The notes: generated from the sequence alone by a model not told the origin. DNA of 64,000 nt from Calothrix sp. 336/3 (GCF_000734895.2 NZ_CP011382.1:1404700-1468699); one strand, 5' to 3'. Counted from the first letter of the stretch, positions 25,643 to 36,160 are shown. A program made the numbers and translations.

Positions 25643-26257
25643 ATGGAATCCCAAAAAACAGCACTTATCCTGATTGGATATCAAAATGATTACTTCTCAC
25701 CAGATGGTATTCTCTACAAAGTAATTGAAGAATCATCCAAAGTTACAAACGTCGTATCCAACACTGTTTATCTTCTTAAGTGTCTGGAATCATCGTCAGT
25801 TCTAATTATCACAACTCCCATATTTTTTACACCTAACTATGAGGAGTTAATCGAACCTGTTGGTATTCTGAAGACTATTAAAGAATCAAATGCTTTTCAA
25901 ATGGGAACTGAAGGTTCAGAAGCAATAACAGAATTGCGTCCCTTTGAACAAAGAATTATGGAAGTACCTGGAAAAAGAGGTTTTAACGCTTTTATTAATA
26001 CTAATCTTGATCAAATTCTCAAACAGCGAGGAATCACTGATATTGTCATAGCAGGTGCAGTCACATCTATATGCATTGATTCCACAGGAAGAGCAGCCCA
26101 CGAAAAAGGCTATCATGTCAAGATACTATCAGATTGTACTTCTGCTCGTACTGTCTTTGAGCAAGACTTTTATTGTGGAACAATTTTCCCTCTTTATGCA
26201 GATGTAGTCACACATATGGAATTACTTGAGCGTTTACAGCTACTGGTTTCTGCATAG
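25643..26257 (+). CDS. Isochorismatase-like cysteine hydrolase, catalytic Asp replaced
   Basis: A 204-residue protein of the isochorismatase/nicotinamidase fold. The family uses an Asp-Lys-Cys triad. The Lys ('GKRGFNAF') and Cys ('TSICIDSTGRAA') are present, but the first motif reads 'LILIGYQNDYF' where active members have I/V-D-x-Q-N-D, so Gly replaces the Asp. The length is normal and the rest is intact. It may be a catalytically altered or binding-only member. A 604-bp gap separates it from the PAS histidine kinase downstream on the same strand. Known substrates (nicotinamide, isochorismate, ureidoacrylate) cannot be assumed. Confidence 0.85.
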   Translation: MESQKTALILIGYQNDYFSPDGILYKVIEESSKVTNVVSNTVYLLKCLESSSVLIITTPIFFTPNYEELIEPVGILKTIKESNAFQMGTEGSEAITELRPFEQRIMEVPGKRGFNAFINTNLDQILKQRGITDIVIAGAVTSICIDSTGRAAHEKGYHVKILSDCTSARTVFEQDFYCGTIFPLYADVVTHMELLERLQLLVSA

Positions 26258-26861
26258 ATATATCTAAAAATTTATCATCTATTTATCATTCTTTGCTTGA
26301 CAAAAATATTTACTCTACGATAGGTAAACTTTTTATAGAAAGAGTTTATTTGTCGTATTTTTCAGTTACCAACAATCTTTTGTATAAATATTTTGTATTT
26401 TCTTATAAAAAAATGAAATATTTATTGCCTTGATTGCAGAGACAATTTAGATTAGTAATATCTCTAGAGAACATGCTTTTAACATATATACTTGAGAGAG
26501 GGTAAATAGACACTATTACTAACTCCATTTGTAGATAAGTAAATATCATTTTTCTTTTATCCTAATAAGGTTAAGTCGAAAAATTGTGGCTGAGGTGAAG
26601 AAGTAGAAATCCATAAAAGATTGGTAAGATTCGATTCTGTTCCTCAAATCACGCCACATCAATCATCTGTAATTTTTAGGCTGAACAGGATTCTCCTATA
26701 TTCGATATATCAATCAGACACAATTTGCTGTATGTCTTTGCAGATAAACCAATGCTAGAAAATTCTAGTCTGAAATCTCAGGGAGACAGTAATGCTGTCT
26801 ATTCTTTATGTTTTGCATACCTACCTCAAACTAATTCTCCTTTATCATCAGACCAGATATT
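26258..26861. other. 604-bp AT-rich intergenic region
   Basis: It lies between the cysteine hydrolase and the histidine kinase, which run in the same direction. It is strongly AT-rich with no gene-like frame. It probably carries the kinase promoter and a long leader. No operator, hairpin or repeat family was recognised. Confidence 0.45.
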
Positions 26862-28343
26862 ATGAAACCGGAATTTCTAGCTGATAATGAACTACATACA
26901 CAGATTCAGTATCGTTTAATAGAGCAGATTTCAGAGTCCGAACGACGTTATCGGGAACTTGTGGAGAATCTGCGTGAAATTGTATTTAAATGTGATAAGC
27001 ATGGAAATATCACCCTTTTAAACAAAGCGTGGACATTAACCTTAGGATACGAGACGAAAGAATGTCTCAATCGTCCAGTCGATGATTATCTTCATGCAGA
27101 AGATAGACAAGCTTGGCTGAATTTTTTAGAACAAATACATACAGAGAAAGAAGTATCTTCTAAGGAATTACGATTTCATCATTACAGCACAGAAATTGTT
27201 TGGTTAGAATTGTCAGCTCGTTTAGAAGCGCAGGGAGAAATTTCTGGTTCATTAACAAATATTACTGATAGAAAACGAGCGCAAGCTGCCCTAAGGGAAG
27301 CCAACGAAGCATTACAAATGCGAATTCAGCAACTCAGGTTTGAAAATCTAGAACGTAGACAAACAGAAGCGACTCTTTTGGAATCAAGAGAAGAGTTAAA
27401 CAAACAAAAGCAACAATTAGAAGCAACTTTAAAAGAGTTAAAACAAACCCAGGCGAAACTGCTACACGCAGAAAAAATGTCTAGCTTAGGACAATTAATT
27501 GCAGGCATTGCCCATGAAATTAATAATCCCATTAACTTTATTTATGGCAATATAACTCATGCCAGTGGATATATAAAGGATTTATTAGAACTGATATATC
27601 TCTATCAGCGACATCATTCCCATCCTGTAGATGAAATCAAGGAGAAGATAAGAACAATTGACTTAGATTTTCTACTTAATGACTTGCCCAGTTTATTTTC
27701 TTCGATGGAAGTTGGAGTAGAGCGAATTCGTGCAATTGTGCTTTCACTACGTAATTTTTCTCGCCTAGATGAGGCAGAAATTAAAACTGTAGATATTCGT
27801 GAAGGTATCGATAGTACCTTAATGATTTTAAAACATCGTTTGAAGGAAGGATACAAACACACTTCCATTCAGATAATTCAGGAGTATTGTGACTTGCCGC
27901 ATATAGAGTGTTATGCAGGACAATTAAATCAAGTATTTATGAATTTGTTTAGTAATGCAATCGATGCGGTAATTTCTCGTAGTGCCACAGAAGTCAGTCT
28001 TAGAGAAATTTCTGATTCAGGAACGACAGAGGAAAAAAGTGGGTTATCTTCCTTCATTCCAACAATTAAAATTTATACTGAAATTCCCCAAGAAGGTTAT
28101 GTCGGAATTCGGATTATTGACAATGGCACTGGAATGTCAGAAGAAATTAGGAAAAAAATATTTGACCCATTTTTTACTACAAAACCCGTCGGGCAAGGAA
28201 CAGGTTTAGGGTTGTCCATTAGTTATCAAATAGTTGTAGAAAAACATCGTGGGGTATTGGAATGCTTCTCAGAATTAGGTAAGGGAACAGAGTTTTTAAT
28301 TCATCTACCAATATCCCTTCCCCAATCAAACACGGCATTTTAA
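26862..28343 (+). CDS. PAS-domain sensor histidine kinase
   Basis: The 493-residue cytoplasmic kinase has no membrane segment. A PAS fold covers about 25-140 ('[19 protein letters not shown]', then a 'NITDRKRAQ' PAC end). A coiled coil covers 145-205. The dimerisation/phosphoacceptor domain has '[12 protein letters not shown]' (His near 218). The ATPase domain has the N box '[14 protein letters not shown]', G1 'DNGTGMSE', F box 'FDPFFTTKP' and G2 'GTGLGLSI'. The HEINNP type is common in cyanobacterial orphan kinases. No response regulator gene is adjacent. It ends 57 bp before the large fusion gene and may be co-transcribed with it. Confidence 0.93.
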   Translation: MKPEFLADNELHTQIQYRLIEQISESERRYRELVENLREIVFKCDKHGNITLLNKAWTLTLGYETKECLNRPVDDYLHAEDRQAWLNFLEQIHTEKEVSSKELRFHHYSTEIVWLELSARLEAQGEISGSLTNITDRKRAQAALREANEALQMRIQQLRFENLERRQTEATLLESREELNKQKQQLEATLKELKQTQAKLLHAEKMSSLGQLIAGIAHEINNPINFIYGNITHASGYIKDLLELIYLYQRHHSHPVDEIKEKIRTIDLDFLLNDLPSLFSSMEVGVERIRAIVLSLRNFSRLDEAEIKTVDIREGIDSTLMILKHRLKEGYKHTSIQIIQEYCDLPHIECYAGQLNQVFMNLFSNAIDAVISRSATEVSLREISDSGTTEEKSGLSSFIPTIKIYTEIPQEGYVGIRIIDNGTGMSEEIRKKIFDPFFTTKPVGQGTGLGLSISYQIVVEKHRGVLECFSELGKGTEFLIHLPISLPQSNTAF

Positions 28344-28400
28344 TTAGCATTTAAACTCGATTTTTTGCTTTATTTATAAAATTTTAGAAAAAAAGTTAAG

Positions 28401-31400
28401 ATGATGACCCAATATCATATGGGAATTAATTTAGGGCATGAACGTTCAGTGGCGATCGCCCAAGATGGTGAAATTGTGGTGGCGATCGAGCAAGAACGTC
28501 TAGATAGACACAAATATAGCCCTGGGTATATGCTTCACGCTCCCGGTGTCGCAGCACAAATGCAACTTCCTAGCGAAGCCATCCGTTACTGTTTAGACAC
28601 TTGCAATATTACTTTCAGTGACCTGACAACAATTACCGCAAATATGCCTGGTGCAGATTGCGCCCCTGATATTCTGCGCCGTGTACTACCCTCGGAAATT
28701 ATAGGTAAGGTGATGCGAATTCCCAGCCATCATCTAGCCCATGCCTACTCTGCCTATTGGCCCTCTGGATTTGGTGAAGCGTTGATTTTGGCAGTGGATG
28801 CCACAGGTAGTACAACTTCTGACCATCGCACTGAATCCTACACTCTCTACGAGGGACGAGGACAAACAATTACCACACTCCATAGTGAGACAGTTGCAGC
28901 TCATCTGGCTCAACTTTCCACCCTGGGTTTTGTTTATGAATACATTACAGCTAAGGCTGGATTTTTAACCCCCGTTGGTGACAAAATTAAGCACGCAGAA
29001 GCAGGCAAGCTCATGGGTTTAGCTCCCTTTGGGGGAGAACAACCGAATTGGCATCGTTGGATTCAAACTGTGGAAGGCTCCTATAGCCTGAAAATGTCTG
29101 CCTATGATATCTTTTTGGAAGTAGCTGCCCTAGAAAAACTCTATGACACCCAAGAAGGTAAACCCTATCTACGTCCCTATCTGGTAGACCTAGCATATAA
29201 GGTACAGAAAGAGTTAGAACAGGCATTAGTACATATTGTTGGTTTAGCGAGTAAACACACTGGACTCAAGAAACTCTGCATTGCTGGTGGTGTTGGCTTA
29301 AATTCAGTTGCAAACTACGAACTGTTACAACAACTGCAACTAGATGACATTTTCATTTTCCCAGCCGCCGGTGATAGTGGTATTGCTGCCGGTTGTGCTC
29401 TGTGGGCATATAATACCGTGGGTGGTGGACAAAAACGAGTCACCCTCACTCAAGCAACCCTCGGTCGTAAATATGACGACAATCAAATATCTCAGGCAAT
29501 TCAACACTTCCAAAACTCAATCATCGTTGAGGAATTGACACCAGAGGAAATAATTGCTCGCAGTGCGAAAGTTCTAGCACAGGGTAGTGTTGTAGCTCGC
29601 TTTGAAGGGGGTGCAGAGTATGGACCGCGAGCTTTGGGACATCGCTCAATTATCGCTGACCCAACCTTTAAACGGATGAAGGATATTTTAAATATGCGGG
29701 TGAAATTCCGCGAACCATTCCGTCCCTTTGCACCCGTCATTCCCCTAGAAGCAATTTCCCAGGTATTCGAGCAAGAAGTAGCAGCTCCTTTCATGCTACT
29801 TGTACCACCAATTAAGCCGGAATTCCGTGAACAACTGCCAGCCATTACCCATGTCGATGGTACTGGACGGGTACAAACAGTAACCGAGGAGGCAAACCCC
29901 TACTTTTATCGTCTGTGTTACAAGCTAGTAGAAGAACGCCAGGGACCCCCTGTATTGTTGAATACCAGCTTTAATGTGGCAGGACAACCAATAGTCGAAA
30001 CTCCTTTAGAGGCGATCGCGACTTTCTTAGGCACAGACATCGATTATTTGGCGATCGAGAACGTCTGGATCTGCAAACGCAATGTTCCTATTCGCAGCTA
30101 TGAAGACCATTTAGGGAAGGTGGGTGATGTGGTATTTCCCCATGGACTTAAGGAGGAAGCTCCAAATGTCACTCATTTAATGGCACAACTAGATAAGGCA
30201 TTATTCTTCGGAGAAACTACTGGCTGTCCCTGGTCTCCAGAAGAATTACAGACACTCTCTGCCCAGGGCGCTCAATATAAAGAAACCAGTTTACTTTTCC
30301 CGGAAACCCCCTTTTATAGCCCTCTTCAAACAAAACTTTCAGATGATGTCATTTTACTTCTTGACCCTCTCAGTAAATCTACCCTAGTCGATCTGAAACA
30401 GCAAGTGCCCCCTGCAAGCTACACCTTTGCAGAAATTAAGCTGTTACTGGCTGTTTTGAATGCACCTAAAAGTTGCTTAGAACAAATGCGAATTGAGATG
30501 CGTCTGACTCAATTTGAGTTTATACAACAGATTGAATGGGCAAACCAACAACTTTCTAACTACAGATTAGAACCTACCTATCCCTACCTGAAATCCTTAC
30601 CCCAAGATTCAGCCTTCCCCCCAACCTCAGAGCAAACCTTTGCACCTTTTGAGAATGAAAAATTCTCTGCTCGTCGCATCCTCCGCAACTTGTATGAATG
30701 TCTCCAGCAAGCAGGATACAACGAAGTTAATATTTGTCAGTTGCTGGGTGTTGCTTCCCAACAAGTCATAGAACCGACATACTTACGCTACTACGATCGC
30801 CACCAACTACCCCAATCCATCTTGGGAGACATGATTCGTCTGTTCCTGTTGCGTGGTGCATTGACCACAGCTAGACTACAAGAGATTTTTGGCGATGAGC
30901 TATTCTCATGGCTGTACCGTTTGGGTATGTTGATTCCCAGGGGCGAAAATTGGGCATCACGAGTTGATTTATTTGCCGTCGCCGGACTCTATCTCGCTAC
31001 AGACCATCGCTATATGGTACTGCCAGAGGATGAGATTGATGAAGAAGCTGTAATGTATGTCGGTATGGATACTATGGGGTTAGTTCACACCGCACCCCAA
31101 TATGCAGTCAGTCGGGTTTTGGATCTTTGCTGTGGCTGTGGTATTCAAGGTTTAGTTGCCAGTCGCTATGCTAGAGAAGTGGTAGGAGTTGATATTAATC
31201 CACGGGCTATTCGTTTTGCTCGATTCAACGCTGAATTAAATGGAGTATCCAATATTAAGTTCCATCTGGGTGATCTGTATAAAGCTGCTCCGGGATACTT
31301 CAATACCATTCTGGCGAATCCTCCCTTTGTTCCTAGCCCAAATCAGGAATGTCGCTTCCGAGACGGGGGATTGAGCGGTGAAGACGTTTTAGCTCGTATC

Positions 31401-32186
31401 ATTAGTGAAAGCGCAGAGAACCTTGCACCCGATGGTAGACTTTTCATCGTCACCGACCTAGTAAATATCCAGGAGTATGAGTCTAAATTGGCACGCTGGT
31501 GGCAAGGAGGAGCCGCCCATAAGTTAGTACTGAGTACGGCTGATCGTAATGATATTCTCTTCTCTGTTCCCCATTGTCATACGGCTTTTAATCAAACCTT
31601 GGACGAGTATAATATTCAATTAGACCAGTGGTTAGACAACTTCCACTCCACAGGTTTAAAAGCGGTCAACTTTGGTTATATCCTCATCCATCGATTGGAT
31701 CCTACTCAAAAAGGCTCCTATTATATCCGCACAATCCATAACCCTAGTCAGCCAATTCATCAGTATTTAGAAACATATTTCCAACAACGCAACCTGTTAG
31801 CAACACAGCAAATTGACGAGTATTTTTTAGTACTGTCTTCGGATTTGCAATTCAGAGTCGAGAGTAATCCCAGAACAGGAGAGCGGCAAATCGAGTTATT
31901 CTCTCCGAATAATCCCTATTTCACCACTTATCCTATCAGTGAGCAAATGTATCGTTTGCTGCAAGATATTAATCAATGTCAACCTAAATGGTCAACTTAT
32001 GCAACACAATTAAATCAAGATTGGTTGTCTGAATTGATTTATAAAGGAATTCTGGAGTTAACTCTAGAAGTACCGGGTTTAAACTTGAATCGACGCATCA
32101 GCGATCCCCCTCCTGCTGAAGGATTAAAAATTGAAGAGTTAGAAACTAAAACAACTCCCACTTGCATCTCATCCTATTTGCGTTAG
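28401..32186 (+). CDS. Carbamoyltransferase (NodU/TobZ type) fused to a class I methyltransferase
   Basis: A 1261-residue protein. Residues 1-360 form a Kae1/YrdC-linked carbamoyltransferase N-domain ('GINLGHERSVAIAQDG', metal-binding 'SHHLAHAYSAYW' near 107-118). Residues about 370-545 form the C-domain ('EYGPRALGHRS' near 407, 'LNTSFNVAGQPIVET' near 519). A helical linker follows, then a winged-helix-like part and a SAM methyltransferase ('LDLCCGCGIQG' near 906, 'GVDINPRA', catalytic 'NPPF' near 973), plus about 150 more residues. The first half transfers carbamoyl from carbamoyl phosphate, as in nodulation factor, tobramycin or saxitoxin tailoring. The substrate is unknown. It is probably secondary metabolism or glycan modification. 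Confidence 0.9.
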   Translation: MMTQYHMGINLGHERSVAIAQDGEIVVAIEQERLDRHKYSPGYMLHAPGVAAQMQLPSEAIRYCLDTCNITFSDLTTITANMPGADCAPDILRRVLPSEIIGKVMRIPSHHLAHAYSAYWPSGFGEALILAVDATGSTTSDHRTESYTLYEGRGQTITTLHSETVAAHLAQLSTLGFVYEYITAKAGFLTPVGDKIKHAEAGKLMGLAPFGGEQPNWHRWIQTVEGSYSLKMSAYDIFLEVAALEKLYDTQEGKPYLRPYLVDLAYKVQKELEQALVHIVGLASKHTGLKKLCIAGGVGLNSVANYELLQQLQLDDIFIFPAAGDSGIAAGCALWAYNTVGGGQKRVTLTQATLGRKYDDNQISQAIQHFQNSIIVEELTPEEIIARSAKVLAQGSVVARFEGGAEYGPRALGHRSIIADPTFKRMKDILNMRVKFREPFRPFAPVIPLEAISQVFEQEVAAPFMLLVPPIKPEFREQLPAITHVDGTGRVQTVTEEANPYFYRLCYKLVEERQGPPVLLNTSFNVAGQPIVETPLEAIATFLGTDIDYLAIENVWICKRNVPIRSYEDHLGKVGDVVFPHGLKEEAPNVTHLMAQLDKALFFGETTGCPWSPEELQTLSAQGAQYKETSLLFPETPFYSPLQTKLSDDVILLLDPLSKSTLVDLKQQVPPASYTFAEIKLLLAVLNAPKSCLEQMRIEMRLTQFEFIQQIEWANQQLSNYRLEPTYPYLKSLPQDSAFPPTSEQTFAPFENEKFSARRILRNLYECLQQAGYNEVNICQLLGVASQQVIEPTYLRYYDRHQLPQSILGDMIRLFLLRGALTTARLQEIFGDELFSWLYRLGMLIPRGENWASRVDLFAVAGLYLATDHRYMVLPEDEIDEEAVMYVGMDTMGLVHTAPQYAVSRVLDLCCGCGIQGLVASRYAREVVGVDINPRAIRFARFNAELNGVSNIKFHLGDLYKAAPGYFNTILANPPFVPSPNQECRFRDGGLSGEDVLARIISESAENLAPDGRLFIVTDLVNIQEYESKLARWWQGGAAHKLVLSTADRNDILFSVPHCHTAFNQTLDEYNIQLDQWLDNFHSTGLKAVNFGYILIHRLDPTQKGSYYIRTIHNPSQPIHQYLETYFQQRNLLATQQIDEYFLVLSSDLQFRVESNPRTGERQIELFSPNNPYFTTYPISEQMYRLLQDINQCQPKWSTYATQLNQDWLSELIYKGILELTLEVPGLNLNRRISDPPPAEGLKIEELETKTTPTCISSYLR

Positions 32187-32524
32187 AGAATCGTTGATTC
32201 CATATAGTTCCCCGTTGTTTCTCAATGGGGAATTTATTGTGTTTATTGAATTTATAGCGATAGAAGGAACTGGCACTGCCAGATAGGTGATATTATATCC
32301 GGGTATTTAATTACAATATAAAGTGATACAAGTTGCGTTCTGTTGTGGTCGTTTCAGAGTAATGGGAGGTCGCAATGACAGTTATAGAGACTGCTACCTC
32401 TGACAGCAACTTAGTATGACCATGGTCTTTATTTTTCAGAATATTCGGTGTTATTTGTAAAAGTTTTCAAGGAAAGATGATATTAGGAAACTAACCAATC
32501 CCAATATTTACACTCAAATAATTT
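32187..32524. other. 338-bp region between convergent genes
   Basis: It starts with a clear terminator hairpin for the fusion gene. The remainder is AT-rich with no gene-like frame, and it ends at the stop codon of nblS, which runs leftward. Confidence 0.5.
32207..32240 (+). terminator. Terminator of the carbamoyltransferase/methyltransferase gene
   Basis: TTCCCCGTTG and CAATGGGGAA form a 10-bp stem (one G-U pair) with a loop of about 5 nt, followed by a T-rich TTTATTGTGTTT. It lies 21 bp after the stop codon. Confidence 0.65.
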
Positions 32525-34504
32525 TTAAACTGTTCCCTGTGACCTTTCTCCTGCGATCGCATCCGTGATTAATTGCACATCTCTAGTGATGGAATTAGGA
32601 GTTTTAGCTTCTTCGTATGTCACCAAGTCAAACCAAAAAGTTGTACCCACACCAACTTCGCTGGCAATATGTACTCGACTATGGTGCTTATCTTCAATAA
32701 TATTTCTCACAATGGATAGTCCTAACCCAGTTCCCTCTAGGGTATGAACACGGTTTTCCACACGGAAAAAGCGATCAAAAATTGCCTGTTGGTCTTCCGT
32801 TGCTATACCGATGCCAGTATCTGACACTTCCACTCGTACCTGTTTAGGAATATCCTCATTCACTGGTTCTGCTGATTTTACCAGATAAGCTCTTAAGGTA
32901 ACTTTTCCACCCGCTTCAGTAAACTTGAGTGCATTCCCCAGCAGGTTTGCTAAGACTTGTAATAATAGGTCGTAATGACCAACCACTAAGGGTAAATTGA
33001 TTTCGACTTCTTGAGCTAATTCAATTCCCTTATCTTTAGCATTTAACTGATAGGTACGTAATGTTTGCTCGATTGCCTGTCCTAAATCCACAGCATTTAA
33101 ATGATAGCTACGACCAGATTCTAATTTAGATAAATCAAGGACATCGTTGACTAACCGTGTCAAACGGTCAGTTTCATGGTTTACTGTTTCTAAAAATTCT
33201 TTTCTCTCATCAATACTCAAATCTTCGCCGTATTCGTGTAAAGTCTCGATAAAAGATTTGATATTAAATAATGGTGTCCGCAATTCATGGGAGACATTAC
33301 TAATAAATTGACTTTTCGCTTCGTTTAACTCCACCTCACGGGTGATATCTTGGACGGTGATTGCAATCCCGCGAATGCTTTCCTTTTGCTGGTTCACGAC
33401 AGTTGTCAGCAGAATCCGAATGGTGCGTTTGACTGGTTGAATTAAGGGAATACGAAATTCGGCACTTTCACATTCTCCTGCTGCCATTTCGTATAGGGGA
33501 CGGGTAATTTCTGTTTGTACCTGTGGAGGAAGATGATTTAAAACACTACTACCAACGACATCTTCTCCTTCCCAGGCAAAAATCCTTCTAGCTGTGGGGT
33601 TAACTAGTATCACCTGCATATTATCATCAATCAAGACTGCCCCATCAGCAATGGTAGAGACAAGGGTTTCTAATTTGGCTTTTTCGGCGGTTAATTCTTC
33701 AATATTTTGCTCTTCGTAACGTTCTAAACGTTCTGCCATTTCATTGAAACTGAAGATTAACTCCTTAAGTTCTCCACCAAAGGGTAAATCAATGCGTTGT
33801 TTGAAGTTACCTGTAGCTATTTGCTTGACACCAAGTAATAATTCTTTGATGGGTTTGGTAATTGTCAAAGCGTTGACGACTCCACCCAAAATAATCATCA
33901 CCCAAATAGAAATAAATACAGCGATGGTGACATCACGGGTGAAATTAGAAGAGATAACGGCAGTTTGGTTGGGGTTGATACCGATCGCCAAGACTCCGAG
34001 GTATTTATTATCTACCTTTAAGGGAACAAACACATCGGTGACGACTCCATCAGGGGTCATGTGTTGCCGTACCATGGGTTTTTCAGCATCTGCTGCGTAG
34101 TCTTCGGGTAATTGGATGCGTCGCTTAATGGAGAGGGAGTTTTCTACCTCTGGTTCCCAAAAAGGAATACCAAAATATATTTTCCCATCTGTATCGGCAT
34201 AGAGCATATAGCGCACACTGGATGTGCTGCTGTAGAAGCGTTGGGAAAATCGTGCCACTTCTGTCAAGTTTTCGTCTGCAATCAGGGGAGCTACATTTGC
34301 AGCTAATAGCAGACCTAAATCACGACCAAAGCGGGTATCGTTCAGTTGGGCATCCTGCTGAATTGTATTTACAGCCCAAAATGTCAAACCGCTCATGACC
34401 AAGGATACTACCAAGGTGACAGCAGCTAACAGTTTGGTTTGGAGGGTAAACTCTGACCACCAGTTGGCGATCGCTTCTCGAATTGTTTTCAAAAGACCTA
34501 GCAT
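32525..34504 (-). CDS. nblS: Sensor histidine kinase NblS (Hik33/DspA)
   Basis: The 659-residue membrane sensor matches cyanobacterial NblS throughout: TM1 near 24-46, an extracytoplasmic sensor region with 'GKIYFGIPFWEPE', TM2 near 190-212, HAMP, a PAS domain ('LVSTIADGAVLIDD'), the HisKA box 'SNVSHELRTPLFN' (His near 404) and an HATPase domain ('NLLGNALKF', 'DTGIGI', 'GTGLGLSI'). NblS controls responses to high light, cold, osmotic and nutrient stress, working through RpaB. It lies 268 bp downstream of purD, a neighbourhood conserved in many cyanobacteria. It carries all kinase motifs. Confidence 0.96.
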   Translation of the reverse strand: MLGLLKTIREAIANWWSEFTLQTKLLAAVTLVVSLVMSGLTFWAVNTIQQDAQLNDTRFGRDLGLLLAANVAPLIADENLTEVARFSQRFYSSTSSVRYMLYADTDGKIYFGIPFWEPEVENSLSIKRRIQLPEDYAADAEKPMVRQHMTPDGVVTDVFVPLKVDNKYLGVLAIGINPNQTAVISSNFTRDVTIAVFISIWVMIILGGVVNALTITKPIKELLLGVKQIATGNFKQRIDLPFGGELKELIFSFNEMAERLERYEEQNIEELTAEKAKLETLVSTIADGAVLIDDNMQVILVNPTARRIFAWEGEDVVGSSVLNHLPPQVQTEITRPLYEMAAGECESAEFRIPLIQPVKRTIRILLTTVVNQQKESIRGIAITVQDITREVELNEAKSQFISNVSHELRTPLFNIKSFIETLHEYGEDLSIDERKEFLETVNHETDRLTRLVNDVLDLSKLESGRSYHLNAVDLGQAIEQTLRTYQLNAKDKGIELAQEVEINLPLVVGHYDLLLQVLANLLGNALKFTEAGGKVTLRAYLVKSAEPVNEDIPKQVRVEVSDTGIGIATEDQQAIFDRFFRVENRVHTLEGTGLGLSIVRNIIEDKHHSRVHIASEVGVGTTFWFDLVTYEEAKTPNSITRDVQLITDAIAGERSQGTV

Positions 34505-34570
34505 TTTAAAAAGTTAGTTGGTATTGGCAAAAACCCCAACAACTAAAAAAGTAACAGATAAAGGAGGGTT

Positions 34571-34653
34571 AAGGGTAATGAGTAAGGAGTAATGAGTGGG
34601 GAGTGGGGAGTGGGGAGTAGTGAGTAAGGAGTAAGGAGTAAAGAGTAATGGGT
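34571..34653. repeat. Short tandem heptamer repeats (STRR type)
   Basis: About eleven consecutive 7-bp units of the type GAGTGGG, GAGTAAG or GAGTAAT in the purD-nblS spacer. Heptameric repeats of this class are common in heterocystous cyanobacteria. A reverse-oriented run occurs at 51569-51600. Confidence 0.75.
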
Positions 34654-34772
34654 AGAGATGTGTTAGCGTGTCGCTCTGCAACTCAGTTTTCCCACAGGGA
34701 GCAAGAGGCTATATCGCGTCTGTACGGGAGTGGGGAATGGCTAACAGTAATCAATTCCCCCTGCACCGTTGT

Positions 34773-36089
34773 TTACCTTTCTCCTATCACCCTATACCCA
34801 ATATCCCGGCGATAATAGATGTCCTCAAAATAGATATTTTGTATTCCAGTGTAGGCTTGTCCGAGAGCGGCGGCAAAATCTGCTCCGACTCCAGTAACAT
34901 TGAGTACGCGACCGCCATCTGTTAACAAGTCTTCATCTTGCAATTGTGTGCCAGCATGAAAAACGACTGCTCCCTGGGCTTCTGCGTCGGCAATGCCGTG
35001 AATGACCTTACCTTTATCATAATGACCTGGATAGCCACCAGAGGAGGCGACAACGGTGGCTGCGGCTCCTGATTTCCAGCGAATGGGTACGGCGCTGAGG
35101 GTTCGTTGCACACAGGCAAGGAGTAAGTCCTCCAAGGGGGTATCTAGCATCGGTAGAATTACTTGGGTTTCAGGGTCACCAAAACGACAATTAAATTCTA
35201 GGACTTTGTAATCACCGTCAGGACTGACCATCAAGCCTGCATAGAGAACACCACGATAGTCAATACCTTGGGCTTTTAAAGCGGCGATCGCCCTGTCTAA
35301 AACCTCTGTTTGTACCCTTGCCATTAATTCCGGTGTGGCGATCGGTGCGGGAGCGTAAGCCCCCATTCCCCCGGTATTCTCCCCCGTATCCCCCTCGCCG
35401 ATGCGTTTATGGTCTTGGGCGGGCAATAGGGGACAAATTGTCACCCCGTCCGTTAACGCCAAAACAGATACCTCCTGCCCCACCAGACATTCCTCTACGA
35501 CGACAAACTTCGCCGCATCTAGACCAAACTGCCCCTGAAAAATGGCATCAATTGCCTCGACTGCTTGATTGAGGGAGGTGGCAACAGTTACGCCTTTCCC
35601 GGCAGCTAAACCATCAGCCTTAATCACAATTGGGGCTCCATGCTCCTTGACGTAGGATTTAGCCGCAGATGCCTGGGTAAATACCGTTGCGTGGGCTGTG
35701 GGAATTCCTGCTTCTTGCATAAGCGTTTTTGCCCAAGCTTTGCTAGCCTCAATTTGTGCCCCTACCCGTGTTGGTCCGAACACCATCAAACCTTGACTTT
35801 GTAAATAATCTGTAATCCCATTCGCCAGAGGAACCTCTGGTCCAACTACCACCAGAGAAATACCTTCTCTGTGAGCCAATTCTGCCATCGCGGGAAAGTC
35901 ATTGACATTCAAGGGCACATTTTGGCAACGAGACAAAGTTGCTGTACCTCCATTTCCGGGTACACAAAATACCTGCTCGATGCGGGGAGATTGCAATAAT
36001 TTCCAACAGATGGCGTGTTCCCGTCCACCGTTTCCTACTACTAAAACTTTCACTGGTTTCCTCTGGTCTTGGGATGCTAGCGGTTCCAT
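34773..36089 (-). CDS. purD: Phosphoribosylamine--glycine ligase
   Basis: An ATP-grasp enzyme of about 438 residues, of standard length. The N-terminal 'KVLVVGNGGREHAICWKL', 'GPEVPLANGI', 'IKADGLAAGKGV' (ATP-binding loop), 'EECLVGQEVSVLALTDG' and 'EFNCRFGDPETQVILP' are all present. It catalyses the second step of purine biosynthesis (5-phosphoribosylamine plus glycine to GAR). The ATG at 36089 is preferred to the TTG at 36101; about 12 residues precede the conserved core. It is upstream of nblS on the same strand. Confidence 0.97.
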   Translation of the reverse strand: MEPLASQDQRKPVKVLVVGNGGREHAICWKLLQSPRIEQVFCVPGNGGTATLSRCQNVPLNVNDFPAMAELAHREGISLVVVGPEVPLANGITDYLQSQGLMVFGPTRVGAQIEASKAWAKTLMQEAGIPTAHATVFTQASAAKSYVKEHGAPIVIKADGLAAGKGVTVATSLNQAVEAIDAIFQGQFGLDAAKFVVVEECLVGQEVSVLALTDGVTICPLLPAQDHKRIGEGDTGENTGGMGAYAPAPIATPELMARVQTEVLDRAIAALKAQGIDYRGVLYAGLMVSPDGDYKVLEFNCRFGDPETQVILPMLDTPLEDLLLACVQRTLSAVPIRWKSGAAATVVASSGGYPGHYDKGKVIHGIADAEAQGAVVFHAGTQLQDEDLLTDGGRVLNVTGVGADFAAALGQAYTGIQNIYFEDIYYRRDIGYRVIGER

Positions 36090-36160
36090 ATTGTTCACCA
36101 ATTTTAGAGCGGATGCAAGTCCCTAATGCTAGGAGGTGCAATTAATCAGTGAAAATTATC

